Origin: Massospora cicadina
Lineage: Eukaryota > Entomophthoromycota > Entomophthoromycetes > Entomophthorales > Entomophthoraceae
Assembly: GCA_022478985.1 (NCBI GenBank)
Contig: JAKSZP010010617.1
Location: 1 to 64,000, forward strand
Direction of reading: 5' to 3'
Length of the DNA stretch: 64,000 nt
Positions within the stretch are counted from its first letter, which is position 1; the number at the start of each line of letters is the position of its first letter. Positions 31,800-43,477 of this stretch are shown here, one piece after another. The translations under genes and the position numbers were made by a program. Under the pieces are notes generated by a model. It was given only the letters and a program-made list of their open reading frames with translations, ran no database searches and was not told where the DNA came from.

Positions 31800-34700
31800 T
31801 ATATATTTGGGGTAGTATGACCAGGGGATTGAACACTACAGGTGAGTTAAGTAGGAAAAGAAGTAGAGAAAGATTAGGAGGTTGTAAGAAAGGGAGTAAA
31901 CCCCAGAGTAGACAAACTACCATGTTGTCAGCTGATCACCAAGGTGTTGGAGAGAGGGGTAGCCTATTCCAGGGAACACTCCCTATGATGGAACAGGTAT
32001 GAAGGAAGGGATTTGCTTGGGTGAACCAGAGTGGGAACCAGGGCTCTATAAGTTCCTTCCACTTTAGTCTCATATGGCCATATAGCCACGCTTGGAAGCG
32101 TTCTATCAGGTGGAGGTGAAATCTGCTGATTGCTGCACTAATGATTGGTATATTGCCATTAAAAAAGTCTTGTACAATGGTGTGGATGGTCCACAGTGCG
32201 ATGGCCAAAATGAGGGAGCAGAGCGAGGGGGAATGGGGAATTCTAGTTAAGAGCGAAGAGGCAGAATGATATTGAGAGATTGTAGATTCTATTAACCTTG
32301 AAAGGCGTGACTTGTCTCACCATGTGGCCAGGGACAAGGGTAGAGCTCTGGGCGGTGGTGCAAGTTTCTATATTTCCCAAATACTGCGCAGGTTTCATAA
32401 GTGGCGTTGGAGCGCTCTGCTCTGCAATAGCTGAATTTCAGAAAATGCCATGTGTTGGCTCTAACGCGGGTTGGAGAAGTGGGTAATGGGTTAGCCTCCT
32501 AATCGATTTTTGTGTGGGAAGGTCATAAGGTATGATCAGGGCATCTAAGTAGTCCAATCCTGCTATGCTCAGGGAGCTCCTCGGGGTTTTCTTCAAGTGG
32601 GGGGTTTAAACTGATATTCTAGAGTAAAGATTGGCCTGGGTCTTCCCCTTACAGCTTTTCTGCCGCCATCCCTAGTGTCCACTGGTATTGCTTGATGGTG
32701 TGAATTAGGCTTAATAAGTATTGAGGGGTTCCATGTGGACCAGCAGCATTATGTGGGACGCGAAGTGAGTAAGCAGGCGTTGGAGTGATGGGTTAATTAG
32801 TCTGATTGCTTAAGCAAAGTTAGACCGTGAAGCTCAGTCCCAATGTTAGCTTGGCAGCTCAGGGGCTATGACGCTTGCTATCCAGTTTCCAAAAGTGCAG
32901 TGGCTTGTCCTCAAAGTCTATTAGGCCATTCCACCGCTGGATCGTGGGTCATATAACGTCTCAAATCGCACAGGTGAACGGGAACCAGACCAAAGCCACC
33001 CTTTGAGCATAGAATGCACCAAGGAGATAAAGTAGGACAAAAATGGGATGGCGTGTTCAGGGAACCAAAGAATTTTTAAAGATTATTGGGTTGGCAACCG
33101 CCACCCACCCAGTTAGGCCAGCAGAATTGCCCTTGAGGGAGGCAATGCAGTTGGATATTCTGTGCAGTAAATTATCATCGATTGCTTTTATTGTATAGCG
33201 ACTGCTTCTAACCACATCCTCAAATTGTGGACAGGGCTTTTAGTTGGTTTTGAAGCATATATCAGAACTATGGAGCCTATTTTGCTTTAGTGTCTCACTG
33301 TGTGAGGAGACGTTGTCCAATGTTTTAGTATTCGCCAAGCAGGATAACTTCAGTCTTGTTCCTGTTGACTGTGGGGTACACACCACGTAGTACTTTAACA
33401 GGGTGAATTCTAGGAGGTGGGCGTCTTCATTGCTGTATATACCAGCCATGCAGTCATTCTCAAAATCCATCATCTTGACTGCTGGATAGCCCTGAACGAT
33501 GATACCATCTAAGCATATATGCAATGTGGAGGAGGGATCTATGCTGAAGTTTAGGACAAACTGAGGGGGTCTTCATGTTTGAGCCCTATATAGGGTTTTA
33601 TCAATTCAGAGAGGAAGGCATGGCAACAAACAGTCAAGAAGTATGATTCTGAGAGCAGCATGGCCCAGTTGATGAATCTTGTGGGAAACTAACAAGCTTC
33701 ATGCATTGCCTCATGTAGGGACAGCTTATGCGGTTGTAATATTTTCCTGGTTCAAGAATATTAGGGCTCCAGTGGTATGAGACTAGCAGACGGTGGCAAC
33801 TGTATGTATGTTTTCCATTTAGACCTTCTAGGTATAAACCCATATTGGCTCAGTGATAGGGTATTCGCTATTACTTTGCCTACTGTCGTGACCATGATTT
33901 TTGATGAGGAGCTTTATGTCAGTATAAGTAAGGGCAATAGGACGCCAATTAAAGAGATCCAAAGACACTTTTTTGAGCAGGGTAATAACATACTCATCTT
34001 GACTTACTATGAAGAGATAAATGTCCATAAGGCACCTGTTCATGGAGGCCAGGAGGAAAGGTGCCACGTTTAAAAAAATATAGGGTATCCTGTCAGTCCC
34101 TGAGAATCTTCTTCACAAAGCGCATTACAACGTTTCTCAGATCTCCTCCTGTGTGATCAATATGACTATATTTTCCGATACAGTGGCGTATAAATGCAGG
34201 CACTTTTTAGCTTTTTATGTCATTAATATTGGTTGGGCAATTTAAACAGAGGTGCGAGTAGAAACTGTTTACCTTAGTAAATATTTTCACTAGTCAATTT
34301 GCTATGGTGACATCCTGCCTGCGGACCTGTGTGCAGGCTAGTTAGTTCCCAAGGGAGTGGACTGGCAGAAGTACATTGAGCAGAACTTGCCTTCTTTTAT
34401 GTGCTACCTTTGTTCAGCATCTTAAAACAGTGTTAGTTTTCATGGATAAGTGCATTTATATGATTATATGTATACACACACCTGCGCCCCCAACCAGGGC
34501 TGTAGCTGGTAATTTGTTTTTGTATTCCAGGTGATCAAGCACAGCCATGGTGAGTTTGATGATGGCTGATTCTGTTTGGTGCTTGCAGAAGGTTAGGTGT
34601 CAGGCTTTATCAATTTAAATTGGATTTGAATCAAACCATTATATGAGGGGATCTGAACGGAAGTGGTCATGAAGTTTGGTGATGAGGACTCACTTTCAAT

Positions 34701-35400
34701 CCAGTTGGAAAGCATGGGAAGTTTGACTGTGTCCAGGTGGATCCTCTTTCAGGTAGAGGCATGTGTAGGTGCACAGAATGCGGACATTATTACTAAGACA
34801 AGCCTGTTATTGAAAAAGTTGATCCTACTTATTGAAAAATTAGAATGGTTGACTGGTAGTTTGTGGATGCTAAGATGTGGTCGATTCTGGATATTAAAGT
34901 AATAATGTTCTTGTGCACTTGGGGCGAGTCATGTTTGTAATAAGGGGTGCGCCATGAGGGAGAGTGTCATATAGGCAGAGGCTGGCCTTCATGGTGCAGA
35001 GTCAATGTGTCCTTATGGTTGATTAATGTTTGGGCCATCAATCTTTTATGGGTCAGCCCAGCGGTTCAGATCTCCCAGTACAAAGGTGTTGGTGGATGAG
35101 GAGCATGGCGAAAAACTTCATGAGTTCTCTCTTTGATTGCATTGTTCAGTACATAGATGAACACCACAAACAGAGTTTTGGTGTGCCAGTTGATTATTGC
35201 TAGTAGGACCTGAATGCTCAGATAGGTGTTGGAGCTTGTGGTTCATAAATTTTTGTTAAGGCGCACAACCACCCCACAGTGTTGTGTTCATACAAATTAT
35301 ATTGGTATTATCATGTCTAACAAGGATCCCTCTTCTCTTTGTAGAAAGTGGGTTTTCTGTATAGCCAAGATGTCTACAGAGGGTTTTTCTCTGTTCAGAT
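31800..35400 (-). mobile_element. LINE ORF2 remnant (copy 2c)
   Basis: Minus-strand LINE remains related to copy 2b. The EN start VDILAIQKTHF is near 35385-35345. RT block NWRPIALTYTDIKLL is near 33950. The palm relic at 33240-33524 aligns with 2b (GIIVQGYPAVKMMDFENDCMAG against GVHVQGQAPVKRLKFVDECVVG) but lost the catalytic FADD. The C-terminal AIALWTIHTIV block is near 32200. ORF1 is not recognised above 35400. Every part is in a different frame. The 3' end near 31800 is a guess. Confidence 0.65.
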
Positions 35401-36142
35401 TTTTGCTCTGGACATTGGAGCACTAACTCCTGTGACGTTTAACATCCCTATTAACATTGAGGTGATCAAGGCACCTCAGAAGAGATTGGTAGAGACTTCT
35501 GGCCCAACTCATTGCACCAAAAATATATCTCTGGGTGACGAAGACAGTATCTCCTGTGTAACTATGCAGTCCTAACTTTGATACTGCTTTTAACTATGCT
35601 TACTCTAGTTGTTTTTACATTGGCTTAGTGTGCTTGTGTTGCACTATGCGTCAGATGGATGTTTGTGGTTTCCAAGGAGTTGCAAAAGTGGCCTCTGGGT
35701 GTTTAATTCCATCCAGTATAGTATTGGTGGGGTCAGGATAGTTGGAAAACTGAGATAACCAGTAATCTTTGAATTCTTAAGTGAGTCTTCTGGAATTGCG
35801 GATTTTTATGTAATTAATTTTCTAGATGCTATGGGTGATCTTCATGTTCGCCTGGATTTAGCCATGGTTGATGTAGGTGCTTGCCAGCAACGCGGCCTAT
35901 GTCCACCGCACATATGCAGGCCTTTAAGATTTCTCATGAACGTTATGAAAGGTCAGGTTGATGATCATGTATTATTTATCTTTGCCCTAGAGATAGATAT
36001 GATTGGTTCTACAATTTCATTGAAGTACTCATTGTCCTCATCCTTTGTATCTTTGCATAAATCTGTGGCCGTAAGTCCCTCCTTCATTAGCATGCATTGA
36101 CCTTGTGTCCTAGGGTGTTGTAGTGGTTTCAGATAGGGGGCG
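35401..36142. other. Unassigned stretch before the gypsy LTR
   Basis: Possibly decayed LINE ORF1 sequence upstream of copy 2c, but no conserved ORF1 block could be read. The 89-codon plus-strand frame at 35831-36100 has no motif. Confidence 0.35.
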
Positions 36143-36643
36143 TGTAAGGAGAGCGTCTATAGCTCTCCCATTCCCAGAGTGGCAGTGCTTGGTGCACCAG
36201 ACCAACGCCAGGGAACTAGCCATTAGGACCAGAGTGATTAGAGCCCAGCAGAGGGTGCTGTAGCCATAATTGCTTAGGCATAAAATTGCAAATATTATAA
36301 GAAAAGCACCAGTAAAAATGACAGGGTGCACATATCAATAGGGGATAAATGACCCAGGTTGGAGGGAACCTGGGCGAACAAATGGTGCGCGAGATGAGAT
36401 CTGCAAGGTCCTTGCAATGGCAAGGGTAATGGAACGTGAGACCTCCTCAAAGAGGTTCACGCACAGAAGCGTTTGGAACATCATATAAAATTCAAAATAG
36501 CATAAAATGGGTTAAAGGTTTATTTTGGGAGTTGACCAACAAGGAATGTTGGTTGGGGAAAACGTATTTAAGCTCAAACGGGGAAATTGGAGTTATGCCT
36601 CAGTGGGCCCAAGCAGCGGCTCACCAACAGGGCGATACTGCCA
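36143..36643 (-). repeat. 3' LTR of element C
   Basis: 501 bp. On the plus strand it starts TGTAAGGAGAG and ends ATACTGCCA. It matches 41251-41751 almost base for base. The minus strand has AT-rich TATA-like stretches (TTAAATACG, TTTTATATG) that could be promoter elements. Confidence 0.85.
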
Positions 36644-36714
36644 TCTGTTTTAGTGTAATAGGCTGAAACTGACTTCACTCGAGTTATCAGCTGAAGTTGA
36701 ATTCAACCTGAGCG

Positions 36715-36790
36715 CGTTATTTCATAGGTGGAACAGGTTTCGAACCCTCATTCCTCAACTAAGTGAACCAAACCATCCGCCTTTATTTAT
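36715..36790 (-). other. tRNA-like segment between chromodomain and LTR
   Basis: On the minus strand, GGCGGATGG, then TTCACTTAGTTGAGG and a perfect B-box GGTTCGAAACC, resembling a tRNA or SINE head lacking part of the middle. A diverged version sits at 41830-41895, in the same place relative to the second LTR, so it was part of the source element. It could be a captured SINE. Confidence 0.5.
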
Positions 36791-36821
36791 TGGATAGTTC
36801 GTTTTAACGCTTGGCCCATCT

Positions 36822-38527
36822 TCAGGGCTGGGCACTAAGCACCCCATTAGGACCAACCTGGGCATATTTTTCCCTTACCCAGCGCTGGTCTAGGGTGTGC
36901 TTCAGGTTTGGGAGGCCTTGCAGCTTCACCTTTTGGGCCTCCAATCGCCCAGCCTTATCTTTGGGGTTGATCCCCACTATTATTTCATGGGTATATGACA
37001 TTACCCTCTCCTCCCAATGGGGCTCAACCCCCCTCCAGGGGCTTGCGCCAGGGAAAAAGTTCTTGTGGGTAGGGGCCAACTTCATGGCAGCGATGGACGG
37101 TTTAAATGGGGATCCAGCAGCCTGGGGGAAACGCTTATGGAAGGCTTCAATCAGAACTTGGGCATGCATACAGTCGCGCGCTGGAACCCAACTGTTCTCT
37201 GCAGCATCAAAGCCCTTCCAGGATACCAGGTACTCCAGTCTTCTTTTAACGTGGCGGGAGGCAACTATCTTTTCCACCTCCCACTCAGGCGCCCCATCCA
37301 CAAGATAGGCCTCGGGATTCTCTGGTGGGGGGCCCTCAAACAACGTGAGTTTTCTCTTATGAAACATCGAGAAGATCCAAAATGAAAGGGGAAGATCCAG
37401 CTGGTATGAGGCATGGCCCACCTTTCTAACAACGCGGTAAGGTCCAATCCTCTTAGGGCCAACTTCTTGTAAGGCTGCTTGATAGGGATGTTACGAGCAT
37501 CAATCATCACGAGATCCCCTTCCTAGTATGCAGGACCTACTCAGCGCTTCCCATCAGCGTTCTCCTTATACACCCTCATTGCCGCCTCCAAGCTTGTGGA
37601 AACCCCATGGTGGACCTTCTTGATTGTCTTGGAAAAGTCTGCCACCGCTTCAACCTTCGACCCACAGCTGGGCTCCATGTTAAAGGCGGGGTTAAATCCA
37701 TGGCTAACGTAAAATGGGGAACAACTGATTGAGGAGTGCAAGGAATCATTGTAGCTAAACTGGGCCAATGTAGGTGAGAAGCCCAATCAGAATGGTCTGC
37801 GGTGTTGTAACACCGCAGGAACTGCTCCAAGCACTGGTTCACTCGTTTATTCTGTCTATCTGATTGTGGGTGATAGGCAGTTGAACAGAAAGGGCTAATC
37901 TGGAGAGTCTTACACAACTCTTCCCAAAAGACAGAGGTAAACTGGGGTCCCTGGTCGCTGATAATCTCTTGGGGAACTCCATAAAGCAAACACATTCATG
38001 ACGAAAAGCCTGGCCATCTCAGCCGCGGTTATTGTAGTTCTACACAGAATGAAGTGGGCGAGCTTTGTGAACTGGTCCACTACCACCATGATGGCATCGT
38101 AACCATCTGAGACAGGTAGTTTTACAATAAAGTCCACCGATAAGGAAGTCCAGGGACCTTCAGCTTTCTGGACAGGTACCAACAACCCCGCTTGAGGTTG
38201 ACGATTTGGCTTCATTTGGTTGCAGACTAAACATTCCTTACAGTACCGCCCCACCTGAGCAGGCAAGTACTTCCAATTGTATGTGCGCCAGATTAACTCT
38301 AATGTTTTTGCTTTCCCAGGATGACCAATGGTGAGTCCATCATGATGATCCCAGATGATTTCCAGGCGAAATGGTCCAGCAGGAACCCAATGGCGCCCCT
38401 GGAACCACACCATCCCATCCTTCATGTGATAGCCCCTGGAGAGATCCTCTTGGTTCAACTCGCACTTCGCAAGTAACATAGTATATTCCGCTGCCAGTGG
38501 CTGAGAAATGACTACCTTCCTGAACAT
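36822..38527 (-). pseudogene. Integrase and chromodomain of element C, broken
   Basis: Integrase joins cDNA to chromosomal DNA; the chromodomain probably steers it to modified histones. The zinc-binding HHCC region is visible as HHDGLTIGHPG and CKECLVC near 38270. The catalytic core follows: SVDFIVKLP, then ISDQGPQFTS near 37960. The usual GQTERVN motif reads RQNKRVN near 37850, so the catalytic glutamate is a lysine. WEVEKIVASR, EYLVSWKGFDAAENSWVPA at 37160-37290 is a canonical chromodomain with its aromatic residues. About 90 residues follow, ending at 36822. The frame changes near 37910 and 37420-37580. Confidence 0.88.
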
Positions 38528-38528
38528 A

Positions 38529-39221
38529 CTATATTTTCTGCGTTTTCCAGAGGTGCAAGCGCGGGCCTGTTGGCCAGCGGAGAGGGTCGGTGAAGCAGAA
38601 GTTTACTTGAGGAATTATCACCTGGGCGTTGTGAACTTCCACCTCCTTGGGATCAGGTGCTAAAGCAGGGTTGCAGCTCAAAGCATCTGCTAAACCATTA
38701 TCCTTGCCCTTGGTGAACTCATACATGAATGCAAATTGGGCAAGGGTCTCATGTCAACGGGTCTACCGTGGGGTTAAGACATGAGGAGCGCGGTAGTACA
38801 GCAAGGCACAGTGGTCTGTACGTACCTGGAAAGGTTGGGATGAGCCATGAAAGTGGTGACGCCAATATGTCAGCGCCTCCACAACTGCTAGTAACTCCTT
38901 ATTGTAAACGGCGTAATTCAACTCAAGCAGAGACATCTTCCTAGAAAAATATCCCACCAGATGCTCTATCCCATCTTCGCCTACTTGTAACAAGGTGGCC
39001 GCTATGGCGAAATAGGAGGCATCTGTCAACACAATGAACTCCTTGAAAGGGTCGACATGGCGAAGAACATTCATGGACAACAGGGTGCACTTCACTGCTT
39101 GGAAAGCATCCTCCAAAATGGGGGACCACTGAAACACCTTAGCACCGCTAGCCTTGTATAGAGGAGCTGCCACCTCAGACAGATTGGGAGTGAACTTCTT
39201 GAGGAACGTGCATGTCCCCAA
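38529..39221 (-). pseudogene. RNase H of element C, broken
   Basis: Degrades the RNA strand of the RNA-DNA hybrid. LTDASYFAIAATLLQ (first catalytic Asp) is near 39035, then NYAVYNKELLAVVEAL (catalytic Glu) near 38910, then VRTDHCALLYY near 38810. The connection domain DNGLADALSCNP lies at 38529-38726 in another frame. The N-terminal part (FLKKFTPNLSEVAAPLYK) is the usual RT-RNase H tether. Confidence 0.85.
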
Positions 39222-39291
39222 AAGCTCCTTAATTCCTTAACCGTGGTAGGGGTAGGCCACTCATGAATCGCCTTGTCCTTGTATGGAGTTA

Positions 39292-39890
39292 TCATGTGTC
39301 CTTGGTCTGAACACGACGTTGCCCAATAACGTGACCTGGGACATAAAGAATTTTCACTTTAATATCTTTCAACGTAAGGCTGGCTGCCTTTAACTGCTCC
39401 ACCACTTGCCGAAGGTGAACTGCATGGGACTCCTGATCAGGGGAAAACACCAGGATATCATCCATGTAGGCGACCGCGCATACCCCTAATAGGTCCCCCA
39501 ACGCTGCAGCAATGCGGCGTTGAAAGATAGCAGGGGCATTCTTAAGACCAAAGTACATGACCCGAAACTGGAAGATCCCTTTTCTGGTATGGAACGCAGT
39601 CAACCAATCTTGTACCTTTTTAGTCCAGATCTGATTGAACGCGTTGATCAATCCAACTTGGAGAAGACCTTCGCCTTCTCCACATAGCGTGAAAGCTGCG
39701 AATCCAAAGGGATGGGATGGAGGTCTGGTACAGTAACGTTGTTAAGGTTACCATAGTCTACAGAAGGGCGTAAGGTATCATCAGACTTCTCCACGAAGAT
39801 TAGTGGGGAGCATACAGGGGAGGTACGCTGAAAAATCGCACCCTTGGCTAACTGTTCTTTTACCCACACATCCAACGCCTCTTCCTCCCG
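39292..39890 (-). pseudogene. Reverse transcriptase of element C, broken
   Basis: Ty3-type RT. CSPLIFVEKSDDTLRPSVDY near 39790, then FSKLD at 39648 where the frame breaks, INAFNQI, FQFRVMYFGLKNAPAIFQ near 39540, and the catalytic YMDDILVFS near 39460. The active-site aspartates are preserved; the break within the palm is not. Confidence 0.87.
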
Positions 39891-41230
39891 GACAGTTAAA
39901 GGGTAAATAGGAGAAGAGATATCACCGGATCCACCATGAGCTTGAAGTCACAATCAAACTCAGAGTGCTCAGGTAGTTCGCTGGCAGATGCTGCATCAAA
40001 AGAGGATTCCAAACCCTCCAAGCAAGAAGGTATAGGAATTTCCACTGAGGGCCTCTACGTTGAGGCAAGGACACAAGGGATACGGTGGGGCCAATGGGGC
40101 AAGTTGCCTAGGGCGTTTTCTTCAGATAAAGGCACAACAAATGTGCGACCATTCTTCATGGTGAGAGACAAGGTATTCTTCTTCAGGTTAGTTCTTATAT
40201 CAAACTTCCGCCACCACTCCACACCCAAAATGATAGGGAATAGGAGGTTTTTGATTGCACTGAAGTGATCAGACAAGTGGTACTAACAACCTGATAATTT
40301 ACTGTTCCGATCATCTTCAGAGTGGGAATGCCTTGGGACGTTCCTCCTCTAACCACATCACCTGGCAAGTAACTCAGACCAAGGTAGTCGGCTAATTATT
40401 GGTCCATATAGTTTCAAGAAGCGCCAGTATCCATCAAATTAGTAGTGGTGAGCTTCCCTAAAGGCGAGGAGAGGGTGGCAGTCAATAGAAAATATCTGGA
40501 ATGGTCTTTATTTATGGAAGACAATGACAACACATCACCAAACATTTCATCATCTGGTTCAAGCCTGCCAACAGAATGGGTTTCGGAATTAAAAAAGGGG
40601 GTGGGATATTTGGCCACTTTTAATACTGAGGCCACATACCCCACTATGCCTTCTGCAGGTGCATATACTTTGTCATATCTAAAACGAAGTTCCTTCTCCA
40701 CCTCCTGAGTGCACCGGATCATGTTAGAGGTCAACCATGGGTTCTTAGGGGTAATCAGAAACACTAGAATAGGGTCCTCATCCAGACCATATGAACAAAT
40801 AAACGGTTCAGATAGAGTTCAGGGTTTCATTATAAAACGCGTTTTTAGATGCAAATGACCCTATCCCTGAAACCACAACAGAATGCCCAATTTTATATAA
40901 GGCCAACACCATCAGGCCCATCTGCGCTGATTCTGCCAACATCATCTGAATGTGCTATTAATGGAAAATTTGTTTATTAAAATAAAATTTAATTTTGGCG
41001 TAAAGTTGGGGAATCACGACTTTTGGACATTGAAACATTTGAATCCACCAGGTACAAACACGAAGGGTGGATACTCTCCAGTTGGAGGTAACCATAATAA
41101 CGCTGAGTAGCTCCACCTTTGGGAAAAAGAGGAAACAGCGGTGTGGCTAACGATAGCTGGGGCCCACAACCAGCGGCCACTGTTTCCACTCTGGAAAAGT
41201 TCCACATGTAAATAGTTCATGCACATAACA
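39891..41230 (-). pseudogene. gag remnant and protease of element C
   Basis: The aspartic protease active site LMDTGAS is near 40415, and its C-terminal half (ILGVEWWRKFDIRTNL) at 40130-40225 is in another frame. Upstream, 40480-40764 encodes the segment before protease (AEGIVGYVASVLKVAKYPTP). Only about 500 bp separates this from the LTR. A 72-codon frame at 40989-41207 (PLFPLFPKGG) may be the start of gag. The middle of gag appears deleted: in the related element at 52800-53560 the equivalent spacing is larger. Confidence 0.65.
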
Positions 41231-41250
41231 AAAAATTGTTGGTTGACTAA

Positions 41251-41751
41251 TGTAAGGAGAGTGTCTATAACTCTCCCATTCCCAGCGTGGCAGTGCTAGG
41301 TGCACCAGACCAACGCCAGGGAACTAGCCATTAGGGCCAGAGTGATCAGAGCCCAGCAGAGGGTGCTGGAGCCATAATTGCTTAGGCATAAAATTGCAAA
41401 TATTATAAGAAAAGCACCAGTAAAAATGACGCGGTGCACATATTAATAAAGGATAAATGACTCAGGTTGGAGGGAACCTGGGCGAACAAATGGTGCGCGA
41501 GGTGAGAGCTGCAAGGTCCTTGCAATGTCAAGGGTAATGGAACGTGAGACTTCCTCAAAGAGGTTCACGCACAGAAGCGTTTGGAACATCATATAAAATT
41601 CAAAATAGCATAAAATGGGTTAAAGGTTTATTTTGGGAGTTGACCAAAAAGGAATGTTGGTTGGGGAAAACGTATTTAAGCTCAAACGGGGAAATTGGAG
41701 TTATGCCTCAGTGGGCCCAAGCAGCGGCTCACCAATAGGGCGATACTGCCA
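41251..41751 (-). repeat. Middle LTR (5' LTR of element C)
   Basis: 501 bp, equal in length and close in sequence to 36143-36643. It also serves as the 3' LTR of the truncated upstream copy, because chromovirus tail sequence (41752-42110) adjoins it. Confidence 0.85.
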
Positions 41752-42110
41752 TCTGAGTTAGTAAAATAGGCTGAAACTGACTTCACTTGAGTTATCAACT
41801 GAAGTTGGAATTGACCTGAGCGCGTTATTTTGTAGGTGGAATGGGTTTTGAACCCTTATCTCTCAACTAAGCAAACTGAACCATCCGCCTTTATTTGGTA
41901 GATAGTTCGTTTTAATGCTTGGCCCATCATCAGGGGCTGGGCACTCAGCACCCCGCTAGGATCAACCTGAGCATATTTTTCCCTTACCCAGCGCTGGTCT
42001 AGGGTGTGCTTCAGGTTTGGGAGGCCCTGCAGCTTCACCTTTTGGGCCTCCAAGCGCCCAGCCTTATCTTTGGGGTTGATACCCACTATTATGTTATGGG
42101 TACATGACAG
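41752..42110 (-). pseudogene. 3' tail of a second chromovirus copy
   Basis: Matches 36644-37000 of element C: the final pol segment (GINPKDKAGRLEAQKVKLQG) followed by the tRNA-like segment near 41830-41895. Homology stops abruptly at about 42110. This is either the relic of a tandem element or a product of LTR recombination. Confidence 0.8.
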
Positions 42111-42249
42111 GGCACTCTTGGGTGTGACACAAGATACTTTTAAAACTATCCAGTAGGTGGAAAAGGATATTTTTGGGAATTTTTATGGAGCTTTCAAGGA
42201 CTTATAGGAGTGGTTTAATAAACCGTTATTGCTTTAGGTGCAAAGTGAT

Positions 42250-42900
42250 TGCATTAAATGGAATTACTGCATTTTAGTTGTTTTATTCCTCCATAGCTGG
42301 ATAAGCCAGCATGGAGTTTCTCCTTAATCACCTTCCAAGGTGACTTTGTTGGAAGAGAGTCTAATGAAGTTAAACAAGATTTTGCTCTGTTCCAGAGGGC
42401 ACAAAATGTGCAGACTACACGTTTACCTTCAGGGAGATCAATATCAAAACAGACTTTTGTGGCATTATCTGCTATCATTCTCTCTTTTTATACTAATGTC
42501 AATCCATCTGCTGTGGATTATGTGTGTATTGAACAAGACACAGTGTGGTAACTGAGTGGCCTGCGCCTTGCTTACTTTCACACAGGGTGGTGGATAATAT
42601 ACCTTGGAAATGCAAAGCCCACGCTCCAGCCAAATACAGGGCTTGTAATGTTGTATATTAAAGTAAACGTTTTGGTTTGTTGTGGATTACATAAACCCAG
42701 GTGTTATCTGAGTTTTTAGTTTCTTTAGGGCCATGTTTTCTGCACCACCTCCAGGGCGTTTCTTGTTTGTTGATGATTTACCAGTCATTTCATCAATTCT
42801 AACAGCTCTCACATAGTTTAGGTTGCTTCTATTGTTTTTGGTTATTTAAAATGGGTGATTTTCAGTATTTTCATTTGAATTAATTTTTAATCATAGTAGT
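42250..42900 (-). pseudogene. LINE family 2 5' fragment (copy 2d)
   Basis: Leader and ORF1 start of a family 2 LINE. The leader at 42840-42900 resembles those at 720-775 and 15600-15650. KKRPGGGAENMA is encoded near 42725-42760. Downstream, VCFDIDLPEGKRV and LHAGLSSYGGIKQL (42254-42478) match the other family copies. Everything 3' of the RRM-like block is missing, which is unusual for a LINE since truncation normally removes the 5' end; a later deletion is likely. Confidence 0.65.
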
Positions 42901-43428
42901 GATAAATAAATGGATAAAAAATTGAAAAAGTTAATTAATATAAAAATTAAGAATGCAAGACTTTTTGAATAGGACTTGCTCTCTTTTTGCTATTGAAAGG
43001 AAGGTGCTATCAGGTAAAATTAACTTTTTATAGATGGCAATTATACTCTAAGAGTCTATAGCCAGAATCACCATAGCGTCTATTTTGAAAATAATATTTC
43101 CATAAAGTAATGTAGAGATCCTAATATGTATTTAAGAAGCAAATAGAGTTTATAAGGGACCTAAGTGGTATAGGAACTGAATGCTAAAAGTTTGGGAATT
43201 TTAATAAACTTTTTAAAATCAACATCATTATGTTGAGGTGCAGACACAGCAGAACTGGCAATGATGTCAAATTTGAGCTTATAGTCTGGGATTCTGAGTA
43301 TCTTAATTTGGAGGGAAACCTATCTATTGCAGTTTCATAAATTTGAAATATCAATATTACAAACTATAACCAAAGTAATAAAGTTTGGAATATATAATGT
43401 TAATTCTTAGTTTGAATATCCTCAAAAA
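42901..43428. other. AT-rich spacer
   Basis: No gene, LTR or SINE recognised. Confidence 0.45.
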
Positions 43429-43444
43429 GTGGGCAACACATATT

Positions 43445-43461
43445 TTTTAGTACTAGATGGT
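43445..43461 (-). mobile_element. 17-bp LINE-tail micro-insertion
   Basis: On the minus strand ACCATCTAGTACTAAAA, the extreme 3' end of the family 1 LINE. It lies between 16-bp direct repeats 43429-43444 and 43462-43477 (GTGGGCAACACATATT and GTGGGAAACACATATT), which differ at one base. Confidence 0.7.
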
Positions 43462-43477
43462 GTGGGAAACACATATT

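Larger units (their letters stand above)
36143..41751 (-). mobile_element. Ty3/gypsy chromovirus (element C)
   Basis: LTR retrotransposon of about 5.6 kb read on the minus strand: 5' LTR 41251-41751, gag/protease region, RT, RNase H, integrase, chromodomain, 3' LTR 36143-36643. Both LTRs are 501 bp, begin TG and end CA. Several frame changes and an integrase active-site change make it inactive. Beyond its 5' LTR (41752-42110) lies the 3' end of a second copy, so two elements share the middle LTR. Confidence 0.88.

Noticed and set aside
35831..36100. 89-codon plus-strand frame
   Set aside because: No motif, no similarity to any element in the window, and low-complexity composition.
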